64,000 bases of DNA, from positions 7,254,001 to 7,318,000 of the forward strand of contig NC_016132.3 in the NCBI RefSeq assembly GCF_000005505.3. The letters run 5' to 3'. This document shows positions 45,801 to 56,086 of the stretch, one piece after another (the stretch's first letter is position 1; the number at the start of each line of letters is the position of its first letter). The translations under genes were made by a program, and so were the position numbers. This DNA comes from Brachypodium distachyon. Its lineage: Eukaryota > Streptophyta > Magnoliopsida > Poales > Poaceae. Below the pieces are notes generated by a model that ran no database searches, was not told the DNA's origin, and saw only the letters and a list, made by a program, of their open reading frames with translations.

Positions 45801-46619
45801 GAGAGCATACGTTTTTTAGTGCCCTGTTTGAGGATTGAAGACATTGAACTTCTTGTTTAGGAATGGGAGATCCTGGAGCGGCCAATTTATATAAACCTAT
45901 TACAAGCTTACAAACTATTGAATTCTTAATGAGATACTATGCATCAACAACGTTAGAATATCCTAAATTTATTTCTAGTTGTAAATAAATGCAGGAGAAG
46001 AACCTAATTACTAGATAGAAATACATACCGAAACAAAATCAAAAGCTTTAGTGTCATCTTTCTTCGTACTACTCATCACTACAACATGATTTTGAGGTTG
46101 ATTACTTGAATTGAAAATATCTAGAAGCACAGATGCATTTCCACTGTTCATCGAATTGAAAGAAGAATTCCCAAGTCCAGCATTGAAATTTCCAAAATTT
46201 TGCAGTAACTGCTGCTGCTGAGCAAGAAGAATCCCCATAGCACCATAATTTAATTGTTGCCCAGGAAATGATTGATTGAGCATCATATGTTGAGGGAAGC
46301 TGTACTGCAAGGGAGTATGCTGCTGTTGGTCAAATGAGTTTTGTCCAAGAATGCCATTCAGTGTTGCAGCACTTGCCACATGGCTGGTCTCATTGTTTGT
46401 ATCAAAGAACTGTGAACCACTGAAGTTGCTATTGGGCTCTGCTTTAACTGCAGACTGAGCCTGGCCTATTCCATTAAGGTTCAAACCAGCCATCAAATCA
46501 TCAACACACTTGTGTCCATCCACCACAATATTCCAGAGATGAATAGAGCTGCAACATAAATGTGACTCCATAACATTTTTCCATTTAACATAATGAGAGC
46601 CATCAAAAACAGGAACTGG

Positions 46620-48181
46620 ACCGGCAAAGTTAATGAGGCATCATAATAGGAACTTTCTTCTAGGTGTAAGGAATAGCACTGTGAGTTTCCTCCTTTCCAC
46701 CAATCGTGGGTGGGAGAGAGGTGGCATCTTCTCTAGGAGAAGAAACCTTAGACATGGCAATTTCAAGAGCTTTAATGCGATCATTTAAGGCAGCTTGCCT
46801 ATTGTTTTCCTCATCAAGAGCATTTTTATAAGCTTATAAGGTTTCAACAAGTTCAGACCCTTGATATGCCTTAGACATATCCAACCCTAGGGATTCTTCC
46901 ATCTCACTCTTTAGGTTGTTAAACCCTTCAAAAGAGCCTCGGCTCTGATACCAATTGAATGATTGAGATGGAGTAACCTAGAGGGGGGGTGGTGAAAATA
47001 GGTTCTACAAATTTTCTTCTTTTCTTTTGCAATTTTAGGCTTTGCGGATAACTAAAGTGAGCCTAATGCAACTATGTGATCAACCCTATATGATGAGCAA
47101 GAACTTCAAGCACGAAAGCTATCACAAAGGTAAACACAACAAGTAACCACAAGTGAAATGAGCAAGGGTAGAAATAACCGAAGCTCGTGGAGACGAAGAT
47201 GTATCCCGATGTTCACTCTCTTGGGGGAGAGCTAGTCACCGTTCGGAGAGGTGTCGGGGGCTGATGACCGACGTGCCACCTGGAGCGCCACCAAAGGCTC
47301 ACCTTGTCTCCTTGAAGCTCCACACTGAAGTAGAGCTCCTTCCACTAGTGGTAGTCCTTGAGGTGGATTCCAAACCTTCACAAACTTGATCCAGGGCAAA
47401 TCCACACCTTGGAAGCTCCCGGGACAGACTCCAACCGTCTAGGAGTCCCCACTACTCCAAGAGTAATAAATCAAGTGATGAACTCAATGAGGAACGAATC
47501 CCTTTGGTGGAAGTGTAGATCTAGGCCTCCCCTCACCTTTCCCTCAAAGAATCGTTTGATTTGAGGAAGGTATTTGAGCTTTGGAGCTTTGCAACAATGG
47601 AGAACAATGGAAATAAGTCTCAGCTCCTTGGGTGTGAAGTGGGCGACCTAAGGAAGAAGAAGGGTGGGGCCTTTTATAGCCCCCACACATTTCTGCCTGA
47701 CGCAGGAATTTTGGATCGCGGAGGAAAATCCGGAACCTCCGGGATTTGCTCCGGGATGCTCCGGAACTTTCTGTAAGCATCCGGAGCCAAATCCGGAGCA
47801 TCCAGCCTTCATAGGAACACTCCAAACTAGGAATTTCAAAGGACTTTTTCGTGGAGTGTAAAATAGGATTTGTCTTGGCTATTTTCTTGGGGATTATCTG
47901 TGGATTGGAAAGGTGCATATTGGAAAGCGTAATCCACTTAAAGTTCATCACAAAATTCCTCTTTATAGTACGGCTTTCCTATGACTCAAAGAAGGTAAAA
48001 GATACTAAATTTAAACGTATCACCTTCTTCTTTCCATAATCCTCGTAGCAAATACTGCATGCATGCTTAGATAATCTTTTCGAATAAAGCCTGTCCACGC
48101 ACTTAGCACACATGATTAAACACTCTAATCATGGTGTCATATATACACCAAAACCCAGTTAGGGGATTAGATGTCCTTTCA
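46620..48181 (-). mobile_element. Truncated Copia retrotransposon (one LTR, PBS, gag start)
   Basis: On the minus strand: LTR (48181-46955), primer-binding site TGGTATCAGAG (46952-46942), then a gag start at 46902 (MEESLGLDMSKAYQGSELVE) that meets a stop after about 24 codons. Nothing of pol remains. The left boundary is approximate. Same overall structure as the remnant at 4719-6250 but a different family by LTR sequence. Confidence 0.8.
46955..48181 (-). repeat. Copia LTR (1227 bp)
   Basis: On its own strand it starts TGAAAGGACATCTAATCCCC and ends CTCAATCATTCA. TATAAAAG at 47678-47671 is a likely core promoter. Confidence 0.78.
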
Positions 48182-48704
48182 CTCGCTCGGATCCAGCGGC
48201 TCCCGATGACTGGCCATGGAGGGCTGCCGCCGCAATGGAGGCCAACCGTCTGCCCATTTGAGGCCAGATCCGGCCGGCGCGGGCCCAGATCTGGCCTCCC
48301 CTGAGCTCGTCTCCACCGGATCCGGCCGCCCTTAGGCATGTCTCCACCGGAATTGGTACGTTTTTTTCTCTCGTCGGTTTTCTCTGTCATTAATTCTTTC
48401 TCACCCTTTCGCTCTATCTTTGGTGGCCGACCTGTTCTCGGGGAGCAAGATGGCCGCGGCCTAGTGCGGGCGTCCGGTGGCGGCCAAGTAGTGAATTTGT
48501 ATTCGCGGTTAATAGATGTGTAATCGGCGGCCAGGAAGATGATATGTTCTGTTTTGTGTCTTGCTTAATCGATGTGTATGATTTCTATTCTTTGTAATGG
48601 ATTTGTAGTGGATATGTAATGGATTGTTTCTCTGTATTTGCTCCGTTGTCGGCGATGTTGTAGTGCAGGCCTGTGTGGCCTGCTTTTTTTTTTTAATTCA
48701 TCCA
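48182..48704. other. Intergenic, part GC-rich
   Basis: GC-rich 48190-48350, then AT-rich. Frames lack family character. Confidence 0.35.
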
Positions 48705-48921
48705 ATTCTTACCGGTGGTGGTGGTATTGACCCGCTACTGTTGTTGCACACCACCAGTGGCGGTGGCACATACCGCTATAGTTGCCTCACACCACAAGTG
48801 ACGGTGCACCGACCCGCCACTGTTACCTGTTAGCACCAGTGGTGCAAGGTTAGTGGCTGGCCAGTCCACCGCCACTGGTATTGATTTAGCACCGCCACTG
48901 TTGCTGTATTTTGTAGCAGTG
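48705..48921 (-). mobile_element. CACTA transposon terminal fragment
   Basis: The right edge TGTAGCAGTG is the inverse of CACTGCTACA, close to the CACTACTACA terminus. The 200 bp inward carry repeated CACCGCCACTG / CAGTGGCGGTG motifs, the subterminal repeats of grass CACTA elements. The other end was not found. Confidence 0.6.
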
Positions 48922-50150
48922 TTAATAAATAATTCAAAACTATGTGTTTTACAGGGAAATTGTAAGTATGATTGTCTGTCCATATTCAACATTTGATAGG
49001 ACACTAATCGGCTTCTAATTTGTAGATATATTCTTATCCGCCTTTTAATTGTTGGTAAGATGCACCATGTAAGACAGTGTCAGTCCACATATGTTTTTTT
49101 TGCCTGTTACAGTGATCAACAGCGTTGCACAATAGTTGCATGGAGAAGCCAAAGCACCTAGAAGCCGGACCAAACAAGGCCTTAGATTGTCGACAGCGAA
49201 GATATTTTTCAAGTAAGCTTCTCTGTTTTTTTTTTCTTTTTTATTTTGTTTGTAGTAATGTAGTTAGTATTTTGCTTGGTAAGATTGCTAGGAAACATAA
49301 CGTTGTATATTCAGAAAAAATGGATATGTAGCGTTAGTTAGGAAAATGGATATTGCTTACTCTTTGCATAATTTGGTATATAAAAATAAACTAATTTAAT
49401 TTAGTAGAAACTTATTCATAAAATAGCATTATAAAGATAGTTATGAAGTTTAGCATTGAAACAGTATTGTAGAAAACTTGTATTGTATTAATGGACATCT
49501 ACAGTTTGTTGGGGAATAATTAATGTATATGTTTAAAATTGTTGGAATAGGGAAATTAATAGAAATAGTTGTATTTATAGTGTTAGTTTTTGGATGTGCA
49601 TACTCTAGATGGAATATTTTTCTTGATTTTTCCATACCATCGTTGCTCCTAATCTTTTTTAGAATCACTAATACAAGAACTCAAATTCGTCTTGCTTCTA
49701 CAAAATTATGATTCCTTATATAATTGTTAATAAAAAAATGGAGGCCTATCAGCAACAAGAATAGTGATAGATGGTTATCGGCAAGAAGAAAACCAATATG
49801 CAGCAATCATGTATATGATCTCAATACCAACAGGTTTATCTTGTTCTAAAAATTCTGTTTTGGGTCACCTTGTGGGCCGTGTTGGGCTGTGAATAAAATC
49901 AGGTGGGAGCTGTATGATCACCTTGCGGGCTGTGTTGGGCCGTAAATAAAATCAGGTGGAGAAGTCTCCCCACGTTGACCCGTCCTCTGGCTTTCACACC
50001 CCATGGAACAAGTTACTGATGAGCTAGTTTTTTTAGTTTGATGCATAGATAACTATTGGATCGAATGGTCAAAGCGGGGATTCTGGCACCGCTATGTAGC
50101 GGTGTCGGCAGAAGGCGTGGTGTTGGGCCGGTCCATCTATTATTATATTT
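48922..50150. other. AT-rich intergenic
   Basis: No gene. At 49860-49960 a short duplicated phrase (GGGCTGTGTTGGGC, AATAAAATCAGGTGG) occurs twice. Confidence 0.4.
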
Positions 50151-50154
50151 TGTT

Positions 50155-50545
50155 ATGAGTCAATGGTATATGATATGTGAATGATATTTTCTTTGGTATA
50201 TGGTATCGGTCAATGGTATATGATATTTTTTTTTGAAACGCAGCCAGGCTGCACGATTATGTATTCAATCTCAAAGTGTTACAGATATTCATTACAGAAT
50301 TGCCAATATCCAGCGGAACGGCATTCAATAACGTGCCAAAGGATCTAAGCCTCCGGCTGAACTGGGCCAACTCATGCGCCACCTGAATTTGGGATCTACT
50401 AGCTTTAACAACGGATATGTTATCAGTCAATGATATATGGTATCAGTCAATGGTATATGATATTGATAGATAGTATCAGTCAACGATATATAGTATCAGT
50501 CAATGGTATATGATATATTTTATTGGTATATGGTATAAGATGTCA
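50155..50545 (+). repeat. TATATGGTATCAGTCAATGG minisatellite
   Basis: Variants of GTATCAGTCAATGGTATATG recur at least eight times at roughly 19-40-bp spacing on both sides of a 190-bp LINE insertion. Confidence 0.75.
50226..50418 (-). mobile_element. 5'-truncated LINE 3' end in the minisatellite
   Basis: A T-run followed by GAAACGCAGCCAGGCTGC on the plus strand is the antisense of a LINE poly(A) tail. Flanking ATATGATAT and ATATGTTAT are a likely target duplication. Confidence 0.6.
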
Positions 50546-51343
50546 CGTGTCAGCACATGGCTGGTACTATGCATGCAGCACCTGACCTTTTTCCCTTTTT
50601 CCATAGGATGGTCTGCTTTTCCGTTTTCCCTTTCTTTTTGTTTGGTTGGGTGGTGGATGGAAATAGATAAGCAGGGTGTGGTAAAAAAAATTCTTCAAAA
50701 TTGGTGAGTTAGAGTTACATTGCATGCGCATGATTATTTTTGGAGAATTAGGACTGTGGTGTAATTATTACTTTTAGTAATTAGCTTCAGTTGCACCAAC
50801 CTGCTCCTTATATGATTCATCAGAGAAAAGCTAAGGTTAGCAAAACCAGTACGAAATTCTAATTGGAACCACGGCCACGACATTATTAGATGTGAAGCGG
50901 GGACAAGGACATATGTAGGTATAGCTGAAATGACCAGCTGGAACTAGAAGCGTCAAGATGAAGATGATAAGAGCAAAATAAAATAAGAAGGCAAGCACAT
51001 ATTCAATAGTACGTAGGATAGGGCAACCAAAAGCTAGATTCAATTCGCTGTACGTTGCATTGGCAGAAGAGAAGAAAAAGGAACAGTATTCGACTCTTTG
51101 TCCTCCGGCTAGGTTTATTTAATTCTTGGGATTGGGATTTGGGATGCGTACGCGCGCGCGCGGTACGTACGCCCCCGTCAATATATATATCCCGCGCGCG
51201 CAGCAACACCATGCAGTGCAGCTCGGACAGGGCTTCCATTCCATTCCATCCATTCCATCGATCGTTCTTCCACCGGCCACTGCACCCATCATATATTGCT
51301 AGCTAGCTTGCCGATCGACGACAAGCTAGTAAACTAATCAATA
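50546..51343 (+). promoter_or_regulatory. Promoter region of the CC-LRR gene
   Basis: A TATA-like ATATATATAT lies at 51181-51190, some 155 bp upstream of the ATG, beside runs of CGCGCGCG (51150-51162, 51193-51200). No other gene seen in this stretch. Confidence 0.5.
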
Positions 51344-54049
51344 ATGGCGGCCCAGACCCAAAGCGCCATTGAGGGGCTTCTCCGCGTCCTGGCGACGGCG
51401 ATCAAGGACGAGGTGCAGCTGATGAGCGGCGTGCCCGGCGACATGAAGTTCATCAAGGACGAGATGGACAGCATGAACGGCTTCCTGATGCACCTGAACA
51501 AGATGGAGAGCGAGCACGACGACCAGATCCGCGCCTGGATGAAGCAGGTGCGCGAGATCGCCTACGTCGCCGAGGACTGCGTCCAGCGCTACGTCCGCAT
51601 GGACCACCACGGCATCGACCGGGGCGGGTGCGCGGGCACGCTGGCCACGGCGTGCCTCTTCCTCTTCCGGCCCAGGACGTACGGACAGATCCGCGAGCTC
51701 GGCGAGCAGATCACCGAGCTCAAGGCCCTCGTGCACGAGGTCAGCGAGAGGCGGCAGCGCTACGACGTCAAAGTCCCGGCCGGCCATGACCGCAGGCTGG
51801 TGCAGCAGAACGAGCCGTCGTCTGACCAGGCCGAGGAGAGGAGGGAGGGCTTCGTGCGCGCGCTGGAAAAGGAGCTGCAAGAAGAGGAGAGGACGGCGAG
51901 GGCCCGGGCCCAGGAGGCCCCCGGGCCCAGCCTGCTTGGACGTTCATCACTTGTCATCCGCGCGCGCACCAAGATGCAAGACGCTATCGCAGCAGTCCCA
52001 TCTGCTGTTCTGGGACTCGGCAACGGCAATGATGCCGTTGCCCAGCTTCCTGCTGTCGTCGTAGGCCGATCATCTGAAGCTGCTGCCACAGTACGTGTCA
52101 TTCTCAGCAAATGCAGCTGCCCTCCCGCCGGTGTTGGTGCAGCCGAAGAAGCTCAAGGTGGTGGTGGTCTATCTGAAGCAGAGGCATTCAGATGCACCAA
52201 GAAGATGTTCCTGTGTGCTCTCTACGTGTACCCTTACCCGACCAACGCAGAGCTGATGAAGCTCAAGGAGGGAGTGGTCGTGGAGGCACCTGGAGTAGTA
52301 ACCGCACAAGAGGCCAGGAACCAGGTGATGGTCTTCTGCTACAGCATGCTGTCCACCCAGCAGAAGAGCTGCCTGCAGTACCTGACGGCGTTCAACGACG
52401 AAACGGAGATCAGCAGGACAAGCATGGTCCGGCGATGGGTCGCCGAAGGGCTCGTAGGCAAAGAACCAGGAGGAGGAGCCACTCCAGAAGAAGCCGGCGA
52501 GCGCTGCTTCCGCGAGCTTCTCCTCCGAGGCTTCATTCGCGCTGCTCGCCGTAGCGATGCCGGCATCGTCAAGAGCTGCCGCATGGATGGCCCAGTCAAA
52601 GACTTCGTCGACGGCATCACCAAAAGCGAGAACTTCTTGGCCACCCTGCCGGCCCACCTCCAGCGCCAGCTCGATATCCGAAGGATAGTTCGACGACCTC
52701 GCCCCTTCATGCCGGCGCCGCGGAGGAACATGCTGCTGGGTAGCCGCTACTGCGGCGCCGGCTGCGCTTGGTTCGACGACGAGGCCGAGGATGATGCCAT
52801 GGACAAGCTGGTGGATTACATCAAAACACTCCCTAAGCTATATCGGCTGAACGTGATGGACCTGGGAGGCTGCACGGGCCTCAGGCGTCACCACCTTGAG
52901 AGCTTCACCGAGGTGGAGTACCTCAGGTATCTGAGTCTTCGGGACACAGACGTCCCCCGACTGCCTCATGCCAGACATATGAACAGGCTCGCGCAGCTGG
53001 AGACCCTGGACATCCGGGGAACAAACATACCACCTCGCGACACCATGAGGATCTGCCTGCCACGGCTCAAGCACTTGCTCGCCGGTCGCCGCATCACCAC
53101 GACCACGGCGGCCGAGACGAAGGCGACGATGCTCGTCACCGTGCACATGCCCGACAGGATTGGTTTGATGAGGGACATGGAGACACTATCCCACGTCCAG
53201 GTTTCCATCGACGGTGCCGAGCTGCAAGGGGTCGCCAAGCTGCAGCAGCTGCGGAAGCTCGGCGTGGTCGTTCATGCCAACACTGCCACTGCTGCAGTTC
53301 TGGGTCGAGTACTGTACGTGCTGGCGGGATGCCTGCGCTCCTTGTCAGTTTGGGTCGTCGACGCCGTGGCCGTCGCCCACACCCGCACCACCACCACCCA
53401 GCAGGGGAAGGGCCAGCAGGGCGGCGGCCAAGGCATCCTCGACATTTCGTCCATGCACGAGATCGCCTCCAGCTTGGCCCTCGAGAACCTGGACATCAAG
53501 GGAAAGATGAGCCTCCCTTCATGGATCGGAAGGGCCCCCAAACTAGCCAACGTCACTCTACGCGACACTGAGATGGACGGAGGAGATGCTCTGAGAAGGC
53601 TCGCCGCCGTCCTGAGCCTGAGATGCCTCAAGCTCATCCGCAACGCCTTCACCGAGCAAGCGCTCCGCTTCAAGGACGTCCAGTTCCAAGCTCTCAGGTT
53701 CCTCGTCGTCGAGGGTGACGCCTTGACCCGAGTCGCCTTCTTCGCCGGCGATGCAGCTCCTAAGCTCGAGAAGATTGTCTGGGCCATCGGAGGTGGCAGC
53801 ACGATAGCGCAAACACAGAACGAGGAGCTCATCGTCGGGATCCAACACCTTCCCAGCCTCAAGGAGATTGAGCTTAAGGCCAGCTTCAAGGTGAACAATC
53901 TTTTGGACTGGAAGCAGCAGCAAACCACTTCAGCAAATCCAAGGTATAGCATTCGATACATATCCTCAACCGATGATCAGTTAATCATTGAGCTACCAAA
54001 AGCTACCACAGATACTACCTTGATACTTCCGGCTGGTGTTATCAACTAA
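51344..54049 (+). CDS. Coiled-coil/winged-helix/LRR resistance-like protein lacking NB-ARC
   Basis: An intronless 901-residue frame. Residues 5-85 are an Rx-type coiled-coil domain with the EDVID-like helix (QIRAWMKQVREIAYVAEDC, 61-79). Residues 332-372 match the winged-helix part of plant NLRs (MLSTQQKSCLQYLTAFND, MVRRWVAEGLVG). From about 495 leucine-rich repeats run to the end (YLRYLSLRDTDVPRLP, LETLDIRGTNIPP). Residues 140-330, where NB-ARC should be, instead hold a charged stretch (EKELQEEERTARARAQ) and Ala/Gly-rich sequence. There is no GxGxxGKT P-loop, kinase-2 or GLPLA motif. NLRs sense pathogens in the cytoplasm; without ATPase this one may be a helper, decoy or regulator. The frame is open with no stops and the region is GC-rich, so it looks maintained. 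Start chosen at the first ATG, followed by a normal NLR N-terminus. Confidence 0.85.
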   Translation: MAAQTQSAIEGLLRVLATAIKDEVQLMSGVPGDMKFIKDEMDSMNGFLMHLNKMESEHDDQIRAWMKQVREIAYVAEDCVQRYVRMDHHGIDRGGCAGTLATACLFLFRPRTYGQIRELGEQITELKALVHEVSERRQRYDVKVPAGHDRRLVQQNEPSSDQAEERREGFVRALEKELQEEERTARARAQEAPGPSLLGRSSLVIRARTKMQDAIAAVPSAVLGLGNGNDAVAQLPAVVVGRSSEAAATVRVILSKCSCPPAGVGAAEEAQGGGGLSEAEAFRCTKKMFLCALYVYPYPTNAELMKLKEGVVVEAPGVVTAQEARNQVMVFCYSMLSTQQKSCLQYLTAFNDETEISRTSMVRRWVAEGLVGKEPGGGATPEEAGERCFRELLLRGFIRAARRSDAGIVKSCRMDGPVKDFVDGITKSENFLATLPAHLQRQLDIRRIVRRPRPFMPAPRRNMLLGSRYCGAGCAWFDDEAEDDAMDKLVDYIKTLPKLYRLNVMDLGGCTGLRRHHLESFTEVEYLRYLSLRDTDVPRLPHARHMNRLAQLETLDIRGTNIPPRDTMRICLPRLKHLLAGRRITTTTAAETKATMLVTVHMPDRIGLMRDMETLSHVQVSIDGAELQGVAKLQQLRKLGVVVHANTATAAVLGRVLYVLAGCLRSLSVWVVDAVAVAHTRTTTTQQGKGQQGGGQGILDISSMHEIASSLALENLDIKGKMSLPSWIGRAPKLANVTLRDTEMDGGDALRRLAAVLSLRCLKLIRNAFTEQALRFKDVQFQALRFLVVEGDALTRVAFFAGDAAPKLEKIVWAIGGGSTIAQTQNEELIVGIQHLPSLKEIELKASFKVNNLLDWKQQQTTSANPRYSIRYISSTDDQLIIELPKATTDTTLILPAGVIN

Positions 54050-54084
54050 CCAACTGTAAACCCTTACTTTCCAATTGACCCATA

Positions 54085-54245
54085 TATATGTACAGTATGT
54101 ATGTGTGTGTATATACTGTATATGTGTGTATGTAAAACGTATGCGTGTATGTACGTGTGTGTATGCATGCCTGTATGTATGTGTGCGTATGTATGTGTGT
54201 GTAATAATCTATGTGTCCTCAGTATACCCCTACGTGTGTGTATGT
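54085..54245 (+). repeat. TG/TATG microsatellite in 3'UTR
   Basis: Irregular TATGTGTG and GTATGTAT units immediately downstream of the CC-LRR stop codon. Confidence 0.85.
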
Positions 54246-54304
54246 AATAAAACCCATGCATGCTGGGCGGCTGCAAGCTGTACGCCGTGTGTGTGATATA
54301 TAGC

Positions 54305-55300
54305 CAAAATTGAAACCACACTTTTTGAATCACGCTTCTCACAGAACCACACTTTTTGATAATTTTCTCGCAGAACTACACCTTTTCGGACTAATTTTCT
54401 CGGTTCGTCCAAAACCGATGTTTAAACGCATTTGACATTTTTCCTTACAGGTGGGACCCACTGGCAGGGACCACGATATTTGACCCAGGTCCTTCGAGTT
54501 CCCCTTTGTTCCAATCCCCAATTTCTTTCCATTTTTCACCCAAGCCCGCCTTGCTCGCCCTGCTTCTCCCCATCCTCCTTCCCTTCCTCACCCAGCTCGC
54601 CATCTCCACCTTCCTCACCCACCATGGTCGTGCACTCCGTCGCCGCCGCGCACGGCCGCCATGGCCGCGCCCACCAGCGCTGCCGGCGCGTCCTCTGCCT
54701 CCTTCCTTTTCCTAGCCCACCTCAGCGGAGCGCCTGGGGTTCCGCCTCATCTCGCTCGCCGGCCGTGGCCTCCGCCTCCCTCCTCCTACCCCACCTCCCG
54801 ACGGCGGGCGCGGATGCTCCAGTACGCCCTGCTCCACCTCGGCGGCGCGCGAAGATGGGCGGAATGGCTGCCCTTGCTCCCCTTCACCACACGCGGATTT
54901 GATGCCGGACGACGGCGGCGGCTGCCCATCACCGCGGTTGTTGGACCCCTCAAGCATTTCGTCGAACATGCGTCGGGCAGAAGCTACGTGGCGGGGAACA
55001 GGGAGCGTGAGGTTCCGCTGGGGCGACGCCGTGCAGCGGTTCATGTCCGAGGAGCCCTCCATGCGCACGGAGAAGCCACCAGAATAGGAGGAGATGAAGG
55101 GAGCAGGGGCAGCCGGAGAAGATGAAGAAGGGAAAAAAAAAGTGGGCTCCACCTGTAAGGAAAAGTGTCAAATGCGCTTAAACATCGGTTTTGGGCGAAC
55201 TGAGAAAATTAGTCCGAAAAGGTGCGGTTCTACGAGAAAATTATCAAAAAGTGTGGTTCTGTGAGAAGCGTGACTCAAGAAGTGTGGTTTCTTGAAATTT
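54305..55300. mobile_element. Mutator-like element with TIRs of about 150 bp (Pack-MULE-like)
   Basis: The left arm (AAACCACACTTTTTGAATCA, CAGAACCACACTTTTTGATA, to CTTACAGGTGG) returns inverted on the right with about 90% identity. The 700-bp core is GC-rich. Its minus strand keeps a 140-codon frame with VASARRMFDEML, which resembles a pentatricopeptide repeat, so gene capture is likely. No convincing 9-bp target duplication was seen. Confidence 0.75.
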
Positions 55301-55439
55301 ACTCTATTTGTTTTGGTGTCATCATAGCATACCATGCACATTCCACCCTCTTTTAAGAAAATATTTATATCTATACAGTTTATCGTCCATATCTATTTCC
55401 AAACAGAATTGCTAAACTACAACTGACTGTTTTGGCTGA

Positions 55440-55810
55440 TTGTGACAACCGAATTTTTGGCCATTGCATCTGCCATGTCGACATCAGGGCCAGTGGTGCG
55501 ACAGGCCTAACGAGATCCCGAATTGTGCTACCTCAGGTTTCCATATAAATCTACCGCGGCTTCCTAGGGGGTCGGAAACACACTAAACTCGGGAGGATAC
55601 CTAATCGTCCCATCTCATAATCCCGGATGATACCACACATCATCCCATCATATAATCTCGGACGATACCTAATCATCCCATAATAATGTCAACAATATCA
55701 ATTAATAATCAGGGGCTCGAACATGGCCAAAACAAGGGCTTAACGTGGAAGATCACCTAGCATCCACGCCGACCAGACTACGGGGCCACTCTCCCCGTAT
55801 CCGAAAAAGT
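55440..55810. repeat. Possible Gypsy LTR fragment with 38-bp repeats
   Basis: Starts TGTGACAACCGAATTTTTGG, a common LTR beginning in grasses. Inside, three imperfect units of GGATACCTAATCGTCCCAT type (about 55590-55685) are in tandem. No second LTR or coding part. Confidence 0.4.
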
Positions 55811-56083
55811 CCAACGGCTTAGGGCATCTCCAGCCACGCGACCCAAACTGAGCACTTTTTGTGGTCGTTTTCGTCCGTTTGGGTCGCGGGCCGGACACAA
55901 ATCTGGCCTACGTCCTTTTGCGTCGGCTACTGACTCCAGCAACGCGACCCATTTAAAAAAACTACACGAAGATAGACATTGCATATATATATAGTAGGGG
56001 CAAAGTTCATACACATATAGTTAAAAGTTCTACTACAAAATATTAAAACTACTGCATAAAATAATAAAACAAAGATCATCTAC
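55811..56083. other. PIF/Harbinger-type terminus and spacer
   Basis: TTAGGGCATCTCCAGCCACG at 55818 is a typical left end of PIF/Harbinger/Tourist elements with a TTA target. The element was probably interrupted by the CACTA insertion at 56087. AT-rich from 55950. Confidence 0.4.
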
Positions 56084-56086
56084 TCG

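Larger units (their letters stand above)
32124..46548 (-). pseudogene. 3' exons of an unrecognised Gln/Asn-rich protein split by a retrotransposon
   Basis: Exon 46548-46029 encodes a low-complexity C-terminal region (DDLMAGLNLNGIGQ, NSFDQQQHTPLQYSFPQH, LLAQQQQLLQNFGNFN) ending KKDDTKAFDFVS at a TCG/GTATGT donor. The next phase-0 acceptor that completes it is at 32159, TTCTTCAG/GATCACC, giving DHLAAARGSTK and a stop at 32124. The join AFDFVS-DHLAAARG reads like one conserved C-terminus, so I infer one intron of 13.9 kb holding the Gypsy element at 32969-45800. The family was not identified with certainty; a clathrin/ENTH- or ArfGAP-type trafficking adaptor would fit the composition. No upstream exons were found and a plus-strand gene begins at 51344, so this is probably a 3' remnant. 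A Copia LTR lies just upstream. Confidence 0.5.

Noticed and set aside
46574..46594. Shared word CATTTTTCCATTTAACA with 57917-57933
   Set aside because: Only 17 bp and without extended similarity; could be chance or a tiny repeat relic.
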